A stretch of 64,000 nucleotides of DNA from Hanleya hanleyi. Lineage: Eukaryota; Mollusca; Polyplacophora; Lepidopleurida; Hanleyidae. The position numbers and the translations under genes were made by a program. Shown piece after piece: positions 44,101 to 44,976 of the stretch. The notes beneath the pieces are model-generated. The model did not search any database. It was given only the letters and a program-made list of their open reading frames with translations, and was not told the DNA's origin. The stretch covers positions 1-64,000 of the forward strand of contig JAVTVY010020301.1 in NCBI GenBank assembly GCA_036873755.1. Reading direction: 5' to 3'. How positions within the stretch are numbered: position 1 is the stretch's first letter; the number at the start of each line of letters is the position of its first letter.

Positions 44101-44976
44101 CCTCCCACATCTTGCACTCACTGGCGGCCATCTTGTACCCACCTCCCACCAAATAACACTCGCGGCCATCTTGTACCCACCTCCCACATCTTCCACTCAC
44201 ACTGGCGGCCATCTTGTACCCACCTCCCACCAAATAACACTCGCGGCCATCTTGTACCCACCTCCCACATCTCACTCACACTCGCGGCCATCTTGTACCC
44301 ACCTCCCACATCTCACTCACACTCGCGGCCATCTTGTACCCACCTCCCACATCTCACTCACACTGGCGGCCATCTTGTACCCACCTCCCACATGTCACTC
44401 ACACTGGCGGCCATCTTGTACCCACCTCCCACATCTCACTCACACTCGCGGCCATCTTGTACCCACCTCCCACACATGACACTCGCGGCCATCTTGTACC
44501 CACCTCCCACATCTTGCACTCACTCACACTCGCGGCCATCTTGTACCCACCTCCCACACATGACACTGGCGGCCATCTTGTACCCACCTCCCACACATCA
44601 CGCATGCGCACAAACACACTTATGACGTCACACAAGGTTCTGCGCATGCGCAGTGAGGCGCTATTACGCCAATTTAGCCTTTGTATACTACTAGTGGAAC
44701 AGTATTCAAGAACCTGTTTAAAGAATAAATGTTTTAGAATATATTTAGCGTCCATGGGTTGATGGCAACTCTTTGAATTGCAAGTAGTAATAGCAAGCGT
44801 GCTATAGACCGCACATGCAGCTATCGAGCTTCCTGGGGGGAAAGGTTGGTAACCTCGATCACCTTCACAGGAAAATCATTTCTACGAGCAATGAGGAGAG
44901 ATAAAATGACTTTGTTTCATTATAAAATAGTTCAACTTACCATCACCGTTGAGCTTACATCCCCAGTTGTGGTCAT
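7384..44976 (-). CDS. TMEM272-like membrane protein gene (six exons, 224 aa)
   Basis: A spliced host gene whose introns hold both Polintons. Coding exons on the minus strand are 44941-44976, 32797-32848, 27793-27915, 27030-27089, 24116-24334 and 7384-7568. All junctions follow GT...AG, phases agree at every join, and the sum is 675 nt (224 residues plus stop). The protein has an N-terminal [11 protein letters not shown] motif, then a segment with ARNACTLCC, a hydrophobic segment around [12 protein letters not shown], the family hallmark [13 protein letters not shown], and further hydrophobic segments including FCLASS-type helices near FIGGNVWVY and [11 protein letters not shown]. These match the TMEM272-like family, which is expanded in molluscs and has no well-defined function. 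A plasma-membrane or endomembrane location is inferred. Exon 1 is the least certain, because it is only 12 codons long and rests on ATG, phase and splice site. Confidence 0.8.
7865..9330 (+). repeat. P1 left terminal inverted repeat region
   Basis: It matches, in inverted orientation, pieces of 21610-23765. Shared blocks, from the end inward, are the terminus, an ETS-CRE site (TGACGTCACTTCC at ~7917), units of an NRF1-site repeat, a GC-rich block (~9050-9115) and CCAAT boxes (~9265-9330). The two sides differ by rearrangements and insertions, so this is a mosaic TIR rather than one clean repeat. Confidence 0.8.
8100..9010 (+). repeat. 152-bp tandem repeat with an NRF1-type site in each unit
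   Basis: The palindrome GCGCATGCGC starts at 8221, 8373, 8525, 8678 and 8825, a spacing of 152, 152, 153 and 147 bp. Units share GGTCGAGTGAGGTAT, a GATGGGCTGGGTGTGGGGTT block and TATGGAAATAGACGTTTTGG. TGCGCATGCGCA is the NRF1 consensus. Related units occur in the P1 right end and in both P2 arms. Confidence 0.85.
9265..9340 (+). promoter_or_regulatory. CCAAT-box cluster upstream of P1 ORF X1
   Basis: Three CCAAT boxes, the first as GGACCAATCAGCGG, which fits the NF-Y consensus, followed by CCAATGAGCG and CCAATGGACG. They lie 100-170 bp upstream of the TATA box at 9434. The same block is found inverted at ~21610-21690 and in P2 and the 63-kb copy. Confidence 0.6.
9434..9440 (+). promoter_or_regulatory. 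TATA box of ORF X1
   Basis: TATAAAA 53 bp before the X1 ATG, downstream of the CCAAT cluster. Confidence 0.6.
9487..9771 (+). CDS. P1 ORF X1, small accessory protein of unknown function
   Basis: A 94-residue protein with no family I recognise. It is mostly polar and probably helical, with an acidic middle ([11 protein letters not shown]) and a basic C-terminal tail ([11 protein letters not shown]). The start is the first ATG after a well-placed TATA box and CCAAT cluster, making it the first gene inward from the left TIR. It may have lost a C-terminal extension, because the related-looking genes downstream are longer. The position suggests an early or regulatory gene; that is inference. Confidence 0.55.
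   Translation: MTEIQPYVTRLLQHATVVNSLTGYRAVVRSMFADGDDNEGRRQILNEFTEAVFDRVHSMERCAITHHYWTMTAILDARAMDHERSHRNQRRWLA
9826..9833 (+). promoter_or_regulatory. TATA box of ORF X2
   Basis: TATAAATA, in CTATAAATACGAG, 58 bp before the X2 ATG. The same 13-mer is found before X3. Confidence 0.65.
9884..10408 (+). pseudogene. P1 ORF X2, paralogue of X3, one internal stop
   Basis: A frame of 175 codons from ATG 9884, interrupted once by an in-frame TAG at 10007-10009. It aligns with X3 over nearly its whole length. Shared blocks are LHVY-DKV near the N-terminus, WTKFKR--SGELDG in the middle, YV-HGPFF after that, and RSSDELEW near the C-terminus. The strand-like N-terminal part followed by a W-K-F-K helix is reminiscent of PC4-type ssDNA-binding proteins, but this is only a weak resemblance. 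Its own TATA box suggests monocistronic expression. It is an accessory gene of the Polinton, function unknown. Confidence 0.6.
10404..10411 (+). promoter_or_regulatory. TATA box of ORF X3
   Basis: TATAAATA in CTATAAATACGAG, 45 bp before the X3 ATG. It overlaps the last codons of X2. Confidence 0.65.
10449..10706 (+). CDS. P1 ORF X3, paralogue of X2, probably C-terminally truncated
   Basis: An 85-residue open frame from ATG 10449. It contains [30 protein letters not shown] and YIRRGPFF, all with counterparts in X2. Past the stop at 10704-10706, another frame up to a TAG at 10917-10919 still resembles the X2 C-terminus (RSSDELDW), so the original gene was longer and has been frameshifted. The motif I-LS-E-W-K-K resembles the W-containing strand-helix junction of PC4 coactivators (weak, inference). 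Unknown function. Confidence 0.6.
   Translation: MAEHIILAQLSLSLEVFLHVYADKVDIMEEVGDICDADHTQPCPAHIRLSRESWTKFKRVLSGELDGDLIHLCHDVYIRRGPFFA
10904..10911 (+). promoter_or_regulatory. TATA box of the P1 integrase
   Basis: TATAAATA 43 bp before ATG 10947. It is the fourth gene in a row with its own TATA box 43-58 bp before the start codon. Confidence 0.6.
10970..13032 (+). mobile_element. Penelope-like retroelement copy 2, inside the P1 integrase
   Basis: The longest of the three copies. It contains most of the RT gene and the shared 3' region ending GACGCTTGTAAT. The last ~72 bp occur twice in tandem (about 12889-12960 and 12961-13032). The left boundary is inferred from where the integrase reading stops (about 10968). 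Confidence 0.8.
10973..12533 (+). pseudogene. Reverse transcriptase of Penelope-like copy 2
   Basis: The reading starts [15 protein letters not shown]. The first frame (10973-11899) holds the N-terminal region, [27 protein letters not shown] and motif [12 protein letters not shown] frameshift near 11875-11895 leads to the second frame (to 12219) with [10 protein letters not shown] and RYIDDLL. A second frameshift near 12200 leads to the final block, which ends at the stop at 12531-12533. No GIY-YIG nuclease domain is visible. This is the best template for judging how much the other copies lost. Confidence 0.8.
13278..13442 (-). mobile_element. 165-bp short insertion in the integrase (SINE/MITE-like)
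   Basis: It interrupts the integrase between the first and second catalytic Asp and is flanked by ACAA on both sides. Its right ~45 bp is found again, inverted, at ~26811-26852 in the TMEM272-like intron (core ACATATAAGGGAAGTGGGAA), so it belongs to a dispersed repeat family. The family is not recognised. Confidence 0.55.
14299..16089 (+). pseudogene. P1 Thr/Ser/Pro-rich single-pass membrane protein, split by a transposon
   Basis: The start [13 protein letters not shown] is followed by a hydrophobic helix (about residues 20-36, [19 protein letters not shown]) and a long Thr/Ser/Pro-rich stalk. The stalk holds a repeat ([16 protein letters not shown]) whose second copy ([16 protein letters not shown]) now lies 1.2 kb away, because a hAT-like element (14661-15855) inserted between them. 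The frame after the insertion runs to 16089 and overlaps the ATPase start at 15984, which suggests a downstream frame change or a real overlap. The architecture suggests an O-glycosylated type II or type III membrane protein. Its role is unknown; envelope or entry roles cannot be claimed from the sequence. Confidence 0.6.
14661..15855 (+). mobile_element. hAT-like non-autonomous DNA transposon (1.2 kb)
   Basis: It has perfect 15-bp terminal inverted repeats, CAAGGGCGTAGACAA at 14661 and its complement ending at 15855. The flanks CCCACCAC and ACCACCAT match at 6 of 8 positions, compatible with a worn 8-bp hAT-type duplication, but the ACC-rich surroundings make this ambiguous. It contains no transposase and has a pyrimidine-rich tract at 15725-15795. 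Confidence 0.7.
15984..16592 (+). CDS. A32-like genome-packaging ATPase
   Basis: A 202-residue ATPase of the HerA/FtsK-A32 superfamily, expected to power packaging of the element's DNA into capsids. The Walker A motif GPTGSGKT lies at residues ~15-22, and Walker B LVVLDDLM at ~76-83. A sensor-like YVVQNLF follows at ~111-117. The frame is fully open and the length is normal for Polinton ATPases. The start MDPRWQHPF is chosen because the P-loop follows at the usual distance. It is one of the few P1 genes that look undamaged. Confidence 0.92.
   Translation: MDPRWQHPFTCVIAGPTGSGKTHFVRKLLQHADSMITPPIARLVLCYGESQAAYAAMPHITFVEGLPNLADMEPDTLVVLDDLMAETDARVTQLFTKGSHHRQLSIIYVVQNLFSKNKEHPNISLNAHYLVVFKNPRDTTQVLHLARQMYPGCTPFALEAFKDATTPQHGYMLFDLKQTTPDHLRLRTGIFPGANHHVYLQK
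16593..16748. other. Spacer between ATPase and small basic protein
   Basis: About 155 bp without a coding region; no clear TATA box. It is the only sizeable gap in the structural gene block. Confidence 0.4.
16749..17093 (+). CDS. Small basic capsid-associated protein (adintovirus-type)
   Basis: About 114 residues. A basic N-terminal half contains [19 protein letters not shown], followed by a KKKVLQKGG junction and a hydrophobic Gly/Ala/Leu-rich tail ([23 protein letters not shown]). This layout, basic core then LQKGGFLG and an amphipathic tail, is the well-known small ORF beside the capsid genes in Polintons and adintoviruses, thought to be a virion core or membrane-active protein. The start could be 16749 or 16752 (adjacent ATGs). 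The next gene overlaps by ATGA. Confidence 0.8.
   Translation: MMSARVRKHAPTLRVLKTAPPELVRTIVRGADTDLVRCLCEIGYNLLKGNVPLTPAQKIKLAKHKTGLRTLVHKRVPQTQKKKVLQKGGFLGAILAPLAASVLGPVLGGLFGRQ
17090..17923 (+). pseudogene. Pro-rich structural protein of Polintons, one in-frame stop
   Basis: The reading starts at ATG 17090, overlapping the previous stop, and is broken by an in-frame TAA at 17276-17278. The same frame then continues to 17923. The N-terminal part has [10 protein letters not shown] and LDGEMQQIL, the middle has a poly-Pro stretch, and the C-terminal part has [23 protein letters not shown] and [16 protein letters not shown], followed by a basic [11 protein letters not shown] tail. The same order of blocks is conserved in a structural protein next to the capsid genes of many animal Polintons. 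Its exact function is not established. The downstream ATG at 17279 could allow reinitiation. Confidence 0.7.
17957..18745 (+). pseudogene. Minor capsid protein (penton-like), one in-frame stop
   Basis: The start [17 protein letters not shown] is typical of Polinton minor capsid proteins. An in-frame TGA at 18065-18067 interrupts after 36 codons. The frame then stays open to the stop at 18743-18745, with [15 protein letters not shown] and the end block [19 protein letters not shown]. In an active element it would be the single-jelly-roll vertex protein. The total would be 262 codons plus stop. The next gene starts in a TAATG overlap. Confidence 0.85.
18745..19149 (+). CDS. Capsid-associated protein with amphipathic segment (pVI-like position)
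   Basis: A 134-residue open frame overlapping the minor capsid stop (TAATG). It starts [19 protein letters not shown], then [20 protein letters not shown], a hydrophobic/amphipathic middle, a [19 protein letters not shown] helix and a very basic C-terminus. This QRGHGLG protein is a conserved neighbour of the capsid genes in Polintons and adintoviruses. Comparison with adenovirus pVI is plausible but is inference. No breaks are seen. Confidence 0.75.
   Translation: MKVPYEYDARNYMDYYAQQAGGGLPVFSGARMQRGHGLGNILGSIVKTFLPLVTRGVMAIAKQAVRSGLQVAGDVLGGTAPKEALKRLAKEAGGVLVAKAQRTVGNKRPAPPRPRTSRRPTQRRRTSKTQDIFS
19153..20409 (+). CDS. mcp: Major capsid protein (double-jelly-roll type), C-terminus shortened
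   Basis: A 418-residue open frame 3 bp after the previous gene. Recognisable blocks are [17 protein letters not shown] at the N-terminus, [52 protein letters not shown] and the C-terminal [12 protein letters not shown]. These are hallmarks of the Polinton/adintovirus hexon-like major capsid protein that forms trimers and the icosahedral shell. Comparison with the second copy at 38618-39301 shows a ~35-40-bp deletion just before the stop, so the last ~19 residues are missing. Otherwise the frame is intact. Confidence 0.92.
   Translation: MSLIHTESCPSTNSEFDLWTVPPTQTSAEQGLWVEHLPLSSINATGPIEFTISNADTAYVDLAHTYLYVKAKIVNGDGTRIADQATVGPTNLWLHSMFQQVDIFLSDKLISDSTNTYPYRAYIETLLSHGREAKKSQLTAALFYQDKAEHMGAENDNTGYSKRKALTANGVSVDLMGRLHADMFMHDRYLLNKIPIKIRLIQAPPTFDLVATNVNGHAADYKIVIEDAVLYVRKMKPNPAVQLGHMKALETKPAQYLIRRVQTKVFSVSAGNMSANKENLLLGELPKRLILACVENTSFSGVYPENPFDFKHFGINFVALHVDGQQVPARALTPNFGRANFIRAYQSLFTATGQINQDEGNFISREDYVNGYTLSCFDLTPTLENDHQLAFAKQDNLRLEIHFQRALRSTVNVICYAE
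20436..20898 (+). pseudogene. pro: Adenain-like maturation protease, broken
   Basis: A cysteine protease that would process capsid proteins. Compared with the intact copy at 39303-39776 it has a ~5-bp deletion near 20577 (frameshift just before the catalytic His region) and an in-frame TGA near 20854. The Cys-box region survives as [12 protein letters not shown], with Glu replacing the Gly seen in the intact copy. It lies 26 bp after the major capsid stop and is the last gene before the right TIR region. Confidence 0.85.
20865..21015 (+). repeat. Hairpin array after the protease gene
   Basis: Four copies of a short inverted repeat, AAGCCCCGTTCTGGGCTT and variants, in a context of TTCAATGTACA. 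The first hairpin includes the protease stop codon. An AATAAA follows at ~21041. The same array follows the protease in both P2 arms and in the 63.9-kb copy, so it is a conserved 3' structure. Confidence 0.8.
21016..21600. other. P1 right-end non-coding region
   Basis: No gene. It contains a block conserved in all four Polinton ends (CACCACTG/CAGTGGTGTAGGATGGG and TTTGGTCTAGGTTTGGAGC) and several CCCGGATGTA-type ETS-like motifs. Confidence 0.5.
22341..22365. repeat. 10-bp fold-back scar
   Basis: CGGTTGGAAA and its complement TTTCCAACCG are separated by GTAGA, exactly where the captured capsid fragment begins. A polymerase folding back on its own product would leave such a mark. Confidence 0.7.
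22356..22560 (-). pseudogene. Captured major capsid gene fragment in the right TIR
   Basis: About 205 bp matching the C-terminal part of the major capsid gene (20155-20365) on the opposite strand. It reads [24 protein letters not shown] and [23 protein letters not shown]. It carries no start and cannot encode a complete protein. Its presence outside the coding region shows template switching or recombination within this Polinton family. Confidence 0.85.
22725..23035. repeat. ~150-bp direct repeat (two units)
   Basis: Two units (about 22725-22880 and 22895-23035) share CACTTCCTATCATGTTTGTC-type sequence, CTTGACGAGACTAAGAAAAC and CCGCAAATGTC. They are found only in the right P1 end and are not recognised. 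Confidence 0.7.
23037..23275. repeat. ~95-bp direct repeat (two units) in the P1 right end
   Basis: CATACCCCATATAGGCATTT and ATAAAGTCCGTGTTCCGTTT occur at ~23037-23125 and ~23190-23275. Not recognised. Confidence 0.7.
23772..24115. other. Intron 5 of the TMEM272-like gene, no other gene
   Basis: AT-rich intron sequence between the Polinton insertion site and exon 5. Nothing further was recognised. Confidence 0.5.
24116..24334 (-). CDS. TMEM272-like gene, exon 5
   Basis: The acceptor TATTCACAG precedes GTTCTATTTAC and the donor is GGAG/GTATGC. It encodes the family hallmark [13 protein letters not shown], a transmembrane segment, a basic loop ([14 protein letters not shown]) and the start of the next helix. 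Phase 1 at both ends. Confidence 0.85.
24335..27029. other. Intron 4 of the TMEM272-like gene
   Basis: No other gene. It contains the GTCC microsatellite and tandem repeats (24930-25690), a G-rich homopolymer (26080-26100) and a short relative of the 165-bp integrase insertion (~26811-26852). Confidence 0.55.
24930..25690. repeat. GTCC microsatellite plus ~160-bp tandem repeats
   Basis: A (GTCC)n tract (~24965-25015) is followed by four to five units of ~155-165 bp. Each holds GGTTAATATTGTATGGACAA, GTTGTGCAGCG and CAAGAGTTATGGCCCTT. This is a common layout of dispersed mollusc repeats. The start is a CCCC/GGGG inverted stretch. Confidence 0.8.
27030..27089 (-). CDS. TMEM272-like gene, exon 4
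   Basis: The acceptor CTATTTCAG and donor ATTG/GTAGGTG flank a 60-nt exon encoding [19 protein letters not shown], a hydrophobic helix conserved in the family. Confidence 0.85.
27793..27915 (-). CDS. TMEM272-like gene, exon 3
   Basis: The acceptor ATTATTATAG and donor TCTG/GTGAGT flank a 123-nt exon. It encodes [18 protein letters not shown], the proline/tyrosine motif typical of this family's N-terminus, then a segment with [15 protein letters not shown]. Confidence 0.85.
28502..28570 (+). repeat. Fragment of the Penelope-like 3' region
   Basis: TCTAATTCCGCTCAATTCGG and GGTGCTAGGGGCCGTGTG resemble the 3' UTR shared by the three retroelement copies (TCTAATTCCGCTTAACCCGG, GGGGCTAGGGGCCGTATG). 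A shorter inverted match lies near 30470-30505. Confidence 0.5.
31090..31760. repeat. Degenerate tandem array of CATGTATGGG units
   Basis: About eight imperfect units of 50-110 bp with GGGCATGTATGGGAAAAGCA, CAATTTTCCATACATTACC and CATACAT. Open frames exist here in several phases, but they are by-products of the repeat. Confidence 0.75.
32797..32848 (-). CDS. TMEM272-like gene, exon 2
   Basis: The acceptor CTATATTTCAG and donor AACG/GTGAGT flank a 52-nt exon encoding [17 protein letters not shown]. Its open G joins exon 3 to give the Asp of DPPPSY. Phase and splice sites agree with both neighbours. Confidence 0.75.
33109..33165. promoter_or_regulatory. NRF1 and CRE motifs beside the P2 left terminus
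   Basis: TGCGCATGCGCA (from ~33110), TGACGTCA (~33131) and GTGCGCATGCGTG (~33151) lie within 100 bp of the element end. The same sites occur at 44595-44655 in the right arm. Confidence 0.5.
33167..33735 (+). repeat. YY1-like array, P2 left arm
   Basis: About sixteen units of 30-50 bp, each with GTGGGAGGTGGGTACAAGAT followed by GGCCGCGAGTG or GGCCGCCAGTG. AAGATGGCCGC (complement GCGGCCATCTT) fits the YY1 consensus. The array ends just before a TATA box. Open frames through it on both strands are repeat artefacts. Confidence 0.85.
33746..33754 (+). promoter_or_regulatory. Polymerase-type TATA box, P2 left arm
   Basis: TATAAAAGG followed by AGTCGATTTTTAGGG, the counterpart of the P3 polymerase promoter. 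A CCTGCCTG tract follows (33810-33870), as in P3, but no polymerase coding sequence comes after it. The promoter is orphaned. Confidence 0.65.
33920..34205 (+). repeat. ~155-bp direct repeat with ETS-CRE sites, P2 left arm
   Basis: Two units each carry TATGACGTCACTTCCGGTC, TGGGATGCATGTACT and GTCATCACGGGGAGGTCAC. TGACGTCACTTCCGG is the ETS-CRE composite in reverse orientation. Confidence 0.75.
34210..34735 (-). repeat. NRF1-site tandem repeats, P2 left arm
   Basis: GCGCATGCGC starts at 34347, 34500 and 34671, within ~150-170-bp units related to those at 8100-9010 but inverted. Each unit has CCTCACTCGACCC and TCCTTCAC blocks. Confidence 0.8.
34744..34972 (+). repeat. Second YY1-like array, P2 left arm
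   Basis: Five further units of GTGGGAGGTGGGTACAAGAT-type sequence, some with AACATGGCCGCC in place of AAGATGGCCGC. The mirror copy is at 42770-42990. Confidence 0.8.
34985..36110. other. P2 left arm, unique non-coding stretch
   Basis: AT-rich sequence found only in the two P2 arms (mirror at 41620-42720). No gene recognised. Confidence 0.5.
36116..36430 (+). CDS. Possible small membrane protein, P2 left arm
   Basis: A 104-codon frame starting [18 protein letters not shown], with a basic middle and one hydrophobic segment ([18 protein letters not shown], about residues 67-84). The mirror copy in the right arm (start at 41614) has one T fewer in a T8-9 run and shifts frame inside the hydrophobic segment. 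Part of the frame overlaps sequence that resembles the P1 terminal region near 7930-7970, which speaks against a real gene. Unknown. Confidence 0.3.
   Translation: MFPSSENNTMISEIVLRMQDANKTLTKWLLKTKICPDNRVVQTTAPPIRFGARETTRTRPIRRSCPLYLACMGIGVVGFFFMAFTMSYEVDHVEYDGKNYQSTA
36570..36612 (+). repeat. (AAAT)n microsatellite, P2 left arm
   Basis: Tandem AAAT/AATA units; the mirror copy (ATTT)n is at 41140-41165. Confidence 0.85.
36812..37235 (+). promoter_or_regulatory. ETS-CRE, GC-rich, DR1-like and CCAAT cluster, P2 left arm
   Basis: TGACGTCACTTCCGGG (~36820), a CpG-rich block with alternating GCGCGC (36915-36975), AGGTCAAAGGGTCA (~36986) and four or five CCAATCAGCGG/CCAATC boxes (37125-37230). 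The order matches the P1 right end. Mirror: 40510-40930. Confidence 0.6.
37415..37760. repeat. ~190-bp direct repeat, P2 left arm
   Basis: CGTGTTGGACGAGTCTCTTC and CTCCAAACCTAGACCAAA occur twice (about 37417-37590 and 37604-37760). The mirror pair lies at 40040-40410. P1 and the 63-kb copy have a single unit, so the duplication arose before the palindrome formed. Confidence 0.75.
37925..38090 (-). repeat. Hairpin array after the protease, P2 left arm
   Basis: About five units of AAGCCCAGAACGGGGCTT and variants, alternating with ATTAACTG or ACATTGAAATGA. Counterpart of 39755-39885 and 20865-21015. Confidence 0.8.
38052..38524 (-). pseudogene. pro: Adenain-like protease, P2 left arm (1-bp frameshift)
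   Basis: An inverted copy of 39303-39776. The start [12 protein letters not shown] and the His region GEHWVAVYL are intact. A single missing C near 38307 shifts the frame before the Cys box, which is still readable in the other frame as [12 protein letters not shown]. Confidence 0.88.
38603..39224. other. P2 loop: single-copy centre of the palindrome
   Basis: 622 bp between the two arms. The first ~15 bases (AAAAATTCGCCT) match neither arm nor the capsid gene and may be junction filler. The rest is capsid-gene sequence. Confidence 0.85.
38618..39301 (+). pseudogene. mcp: Major capsid protein, C-terminal half, broken
   Basis: It starts abruptly at about residue 214 of the P1 capsid protein and has no start codon of its own. 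Breaks are a TAA at 38821-38823, a small deletion near 39002 and a frameshift near 39127. The last part continues past CYAE to the natural C-terminus (ending CDFST at 39301), which P1 has lost. It runs from the loop into the right arm. Confidence 0.88.
39303..39776 (+). CDS. pro: Adenain-like maturation protease, intact (157 aa)
   Basis: The only complete protease copy in the window. It belongs to the adenovirus-protease-like cysteine peptidases that mature Polinton capsids. The catalytic His lies in GEHWVAVYL (about residue 52), an acidic residue in GEYFDPYG (~67), a candidate oxyanion Gln in WNSQTLQ, and the catalytic Cys in [12 protein letters not shown] (~110). The start follows the capsid stop by one base, as expected of the ancestral gene pair. 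No promoter of its own is seen. It lies in an element that cannot move alone, yet the frame is undamaged while its mirror copy has a single deletion. Confidence 0.9.
   Translation: MDTDQITTVLENDPETRRVFQGVFARDVFPLDRMYPAAYVLNTDPMDRPGEHWVAVYLTEQQGEYFDPYGLPPLHPDLTDFMDQGTETWCWNSQTLQSLTSGVCGQYCLFYLYHRCRGRPLSTIVQMFDEYPQAEDRDVLVYDWAAHHFNVQAPFWA
39755..39885 (+). repeat. Hairpin array after the protease, P2 right arm
   Basis: Four units of AAGCCCCGTTCTGGGCTT-type inverted repeats; the first contains the stop codon. AATAAA follows near 39914. Confidence 0.8.
40510..40930 (-). promoter_or_regulatory. CCAAT, GC-rich and ETS-CRE cluster, P2 right arm
   Basis: Mirror of 36812-37235. One base change turns the CRE into CGGAAGTGACGTTA here. 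Confidence 0.55.
42770..42990 (-). repeat. Second YY1-like array, P2 right arm
   Basis: Mirror of 34744-34972. Confidence 0.8.
43010..43515 (+). repeat. NRF1-site tandem repeats, P2 right arm
   Basis: Mirror of 34210-34735, with GCGCATGCGC in each of three units. Confidence 0.8.
43977..43985 (-). promoter_or_regulatory. Polymerase-type TATA box, P2 right arm
   Basis: Minus-strand TATAAAAGG, mirror of 33746-33754, likewise without a polymerase gene. Confidence 0.65.
43990..44606 (-). repeat. YY1-like array, P2 right arm
   Basis: About seventeen units of GCGGCCATCTTGTACCCACC; the number and order of variants differ slightly from the left arm, as expected for a tandem array that has changed since the palindrome formed. 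Confidence 0.85.
44941..44976 (-). CDS. TMEM272-like gene, exon 1 (putative)
   Basis: A 36-nt exon, ATG followed by codons for [11 protein letters not shown], ending ATG/GTAAGT. Phase 0 joins exon 2 in frame. The P2 element lies in the intron that follows. With no upstream promoter recognised, this start is a proposal. Confidence 0.5.

Larger units (their letters stand above)
33069..44692. mobile_element. Polinton P2, palindromic (snapback) element with TSD
   Basis: The element starts AGTAGTATACAAAGGCTAAA and ends in its inverted match. It is flanked by AGTGGA on both sides (33063-33068 and 44693-44698). The left arm (33069-38602) and right arm (39225-44692) are inverted copies of each other around a 622-bp loop. 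Each arm runs from the terminus through promoter-like repeats to the protease gene. It has no integrase, polymerase, ATPase or complete capsid gene, so it would depend on proteins supplied by other Polintons. The host flanks on the two sides are unrelated, which argues against a simple assembly fold-back. Confidence 0.9.
39225..44692 (-). repeat. P2 right arm (inverted repeat, 5.5 kb)
   Basis: Together with the loop this is a co-linear Polinton right end (capsid C-terminus, protease, terminal region, terminus), so it is likely the parental arm. Content mirrors the left arm: hairpins (39755-39885), CCAAT cluster, unique stretch, YY1-like array (42770-42990), NRF1 repeats (43010-43510), ETS-CRE repeats (43530-43820), CCTG-type tract (43860-43925), TATA box (43977-43985) and main YY1-like array (43990-44606). 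Confidence 0.9.

Noticed and set aside
33069..44692. Assembly artefact as the explanation of the palindrome
   Set aside because: A TSD, unrelated host flanks, a single-copy loop and independent differences between arms favour a real insertion, although reads should still be checked.
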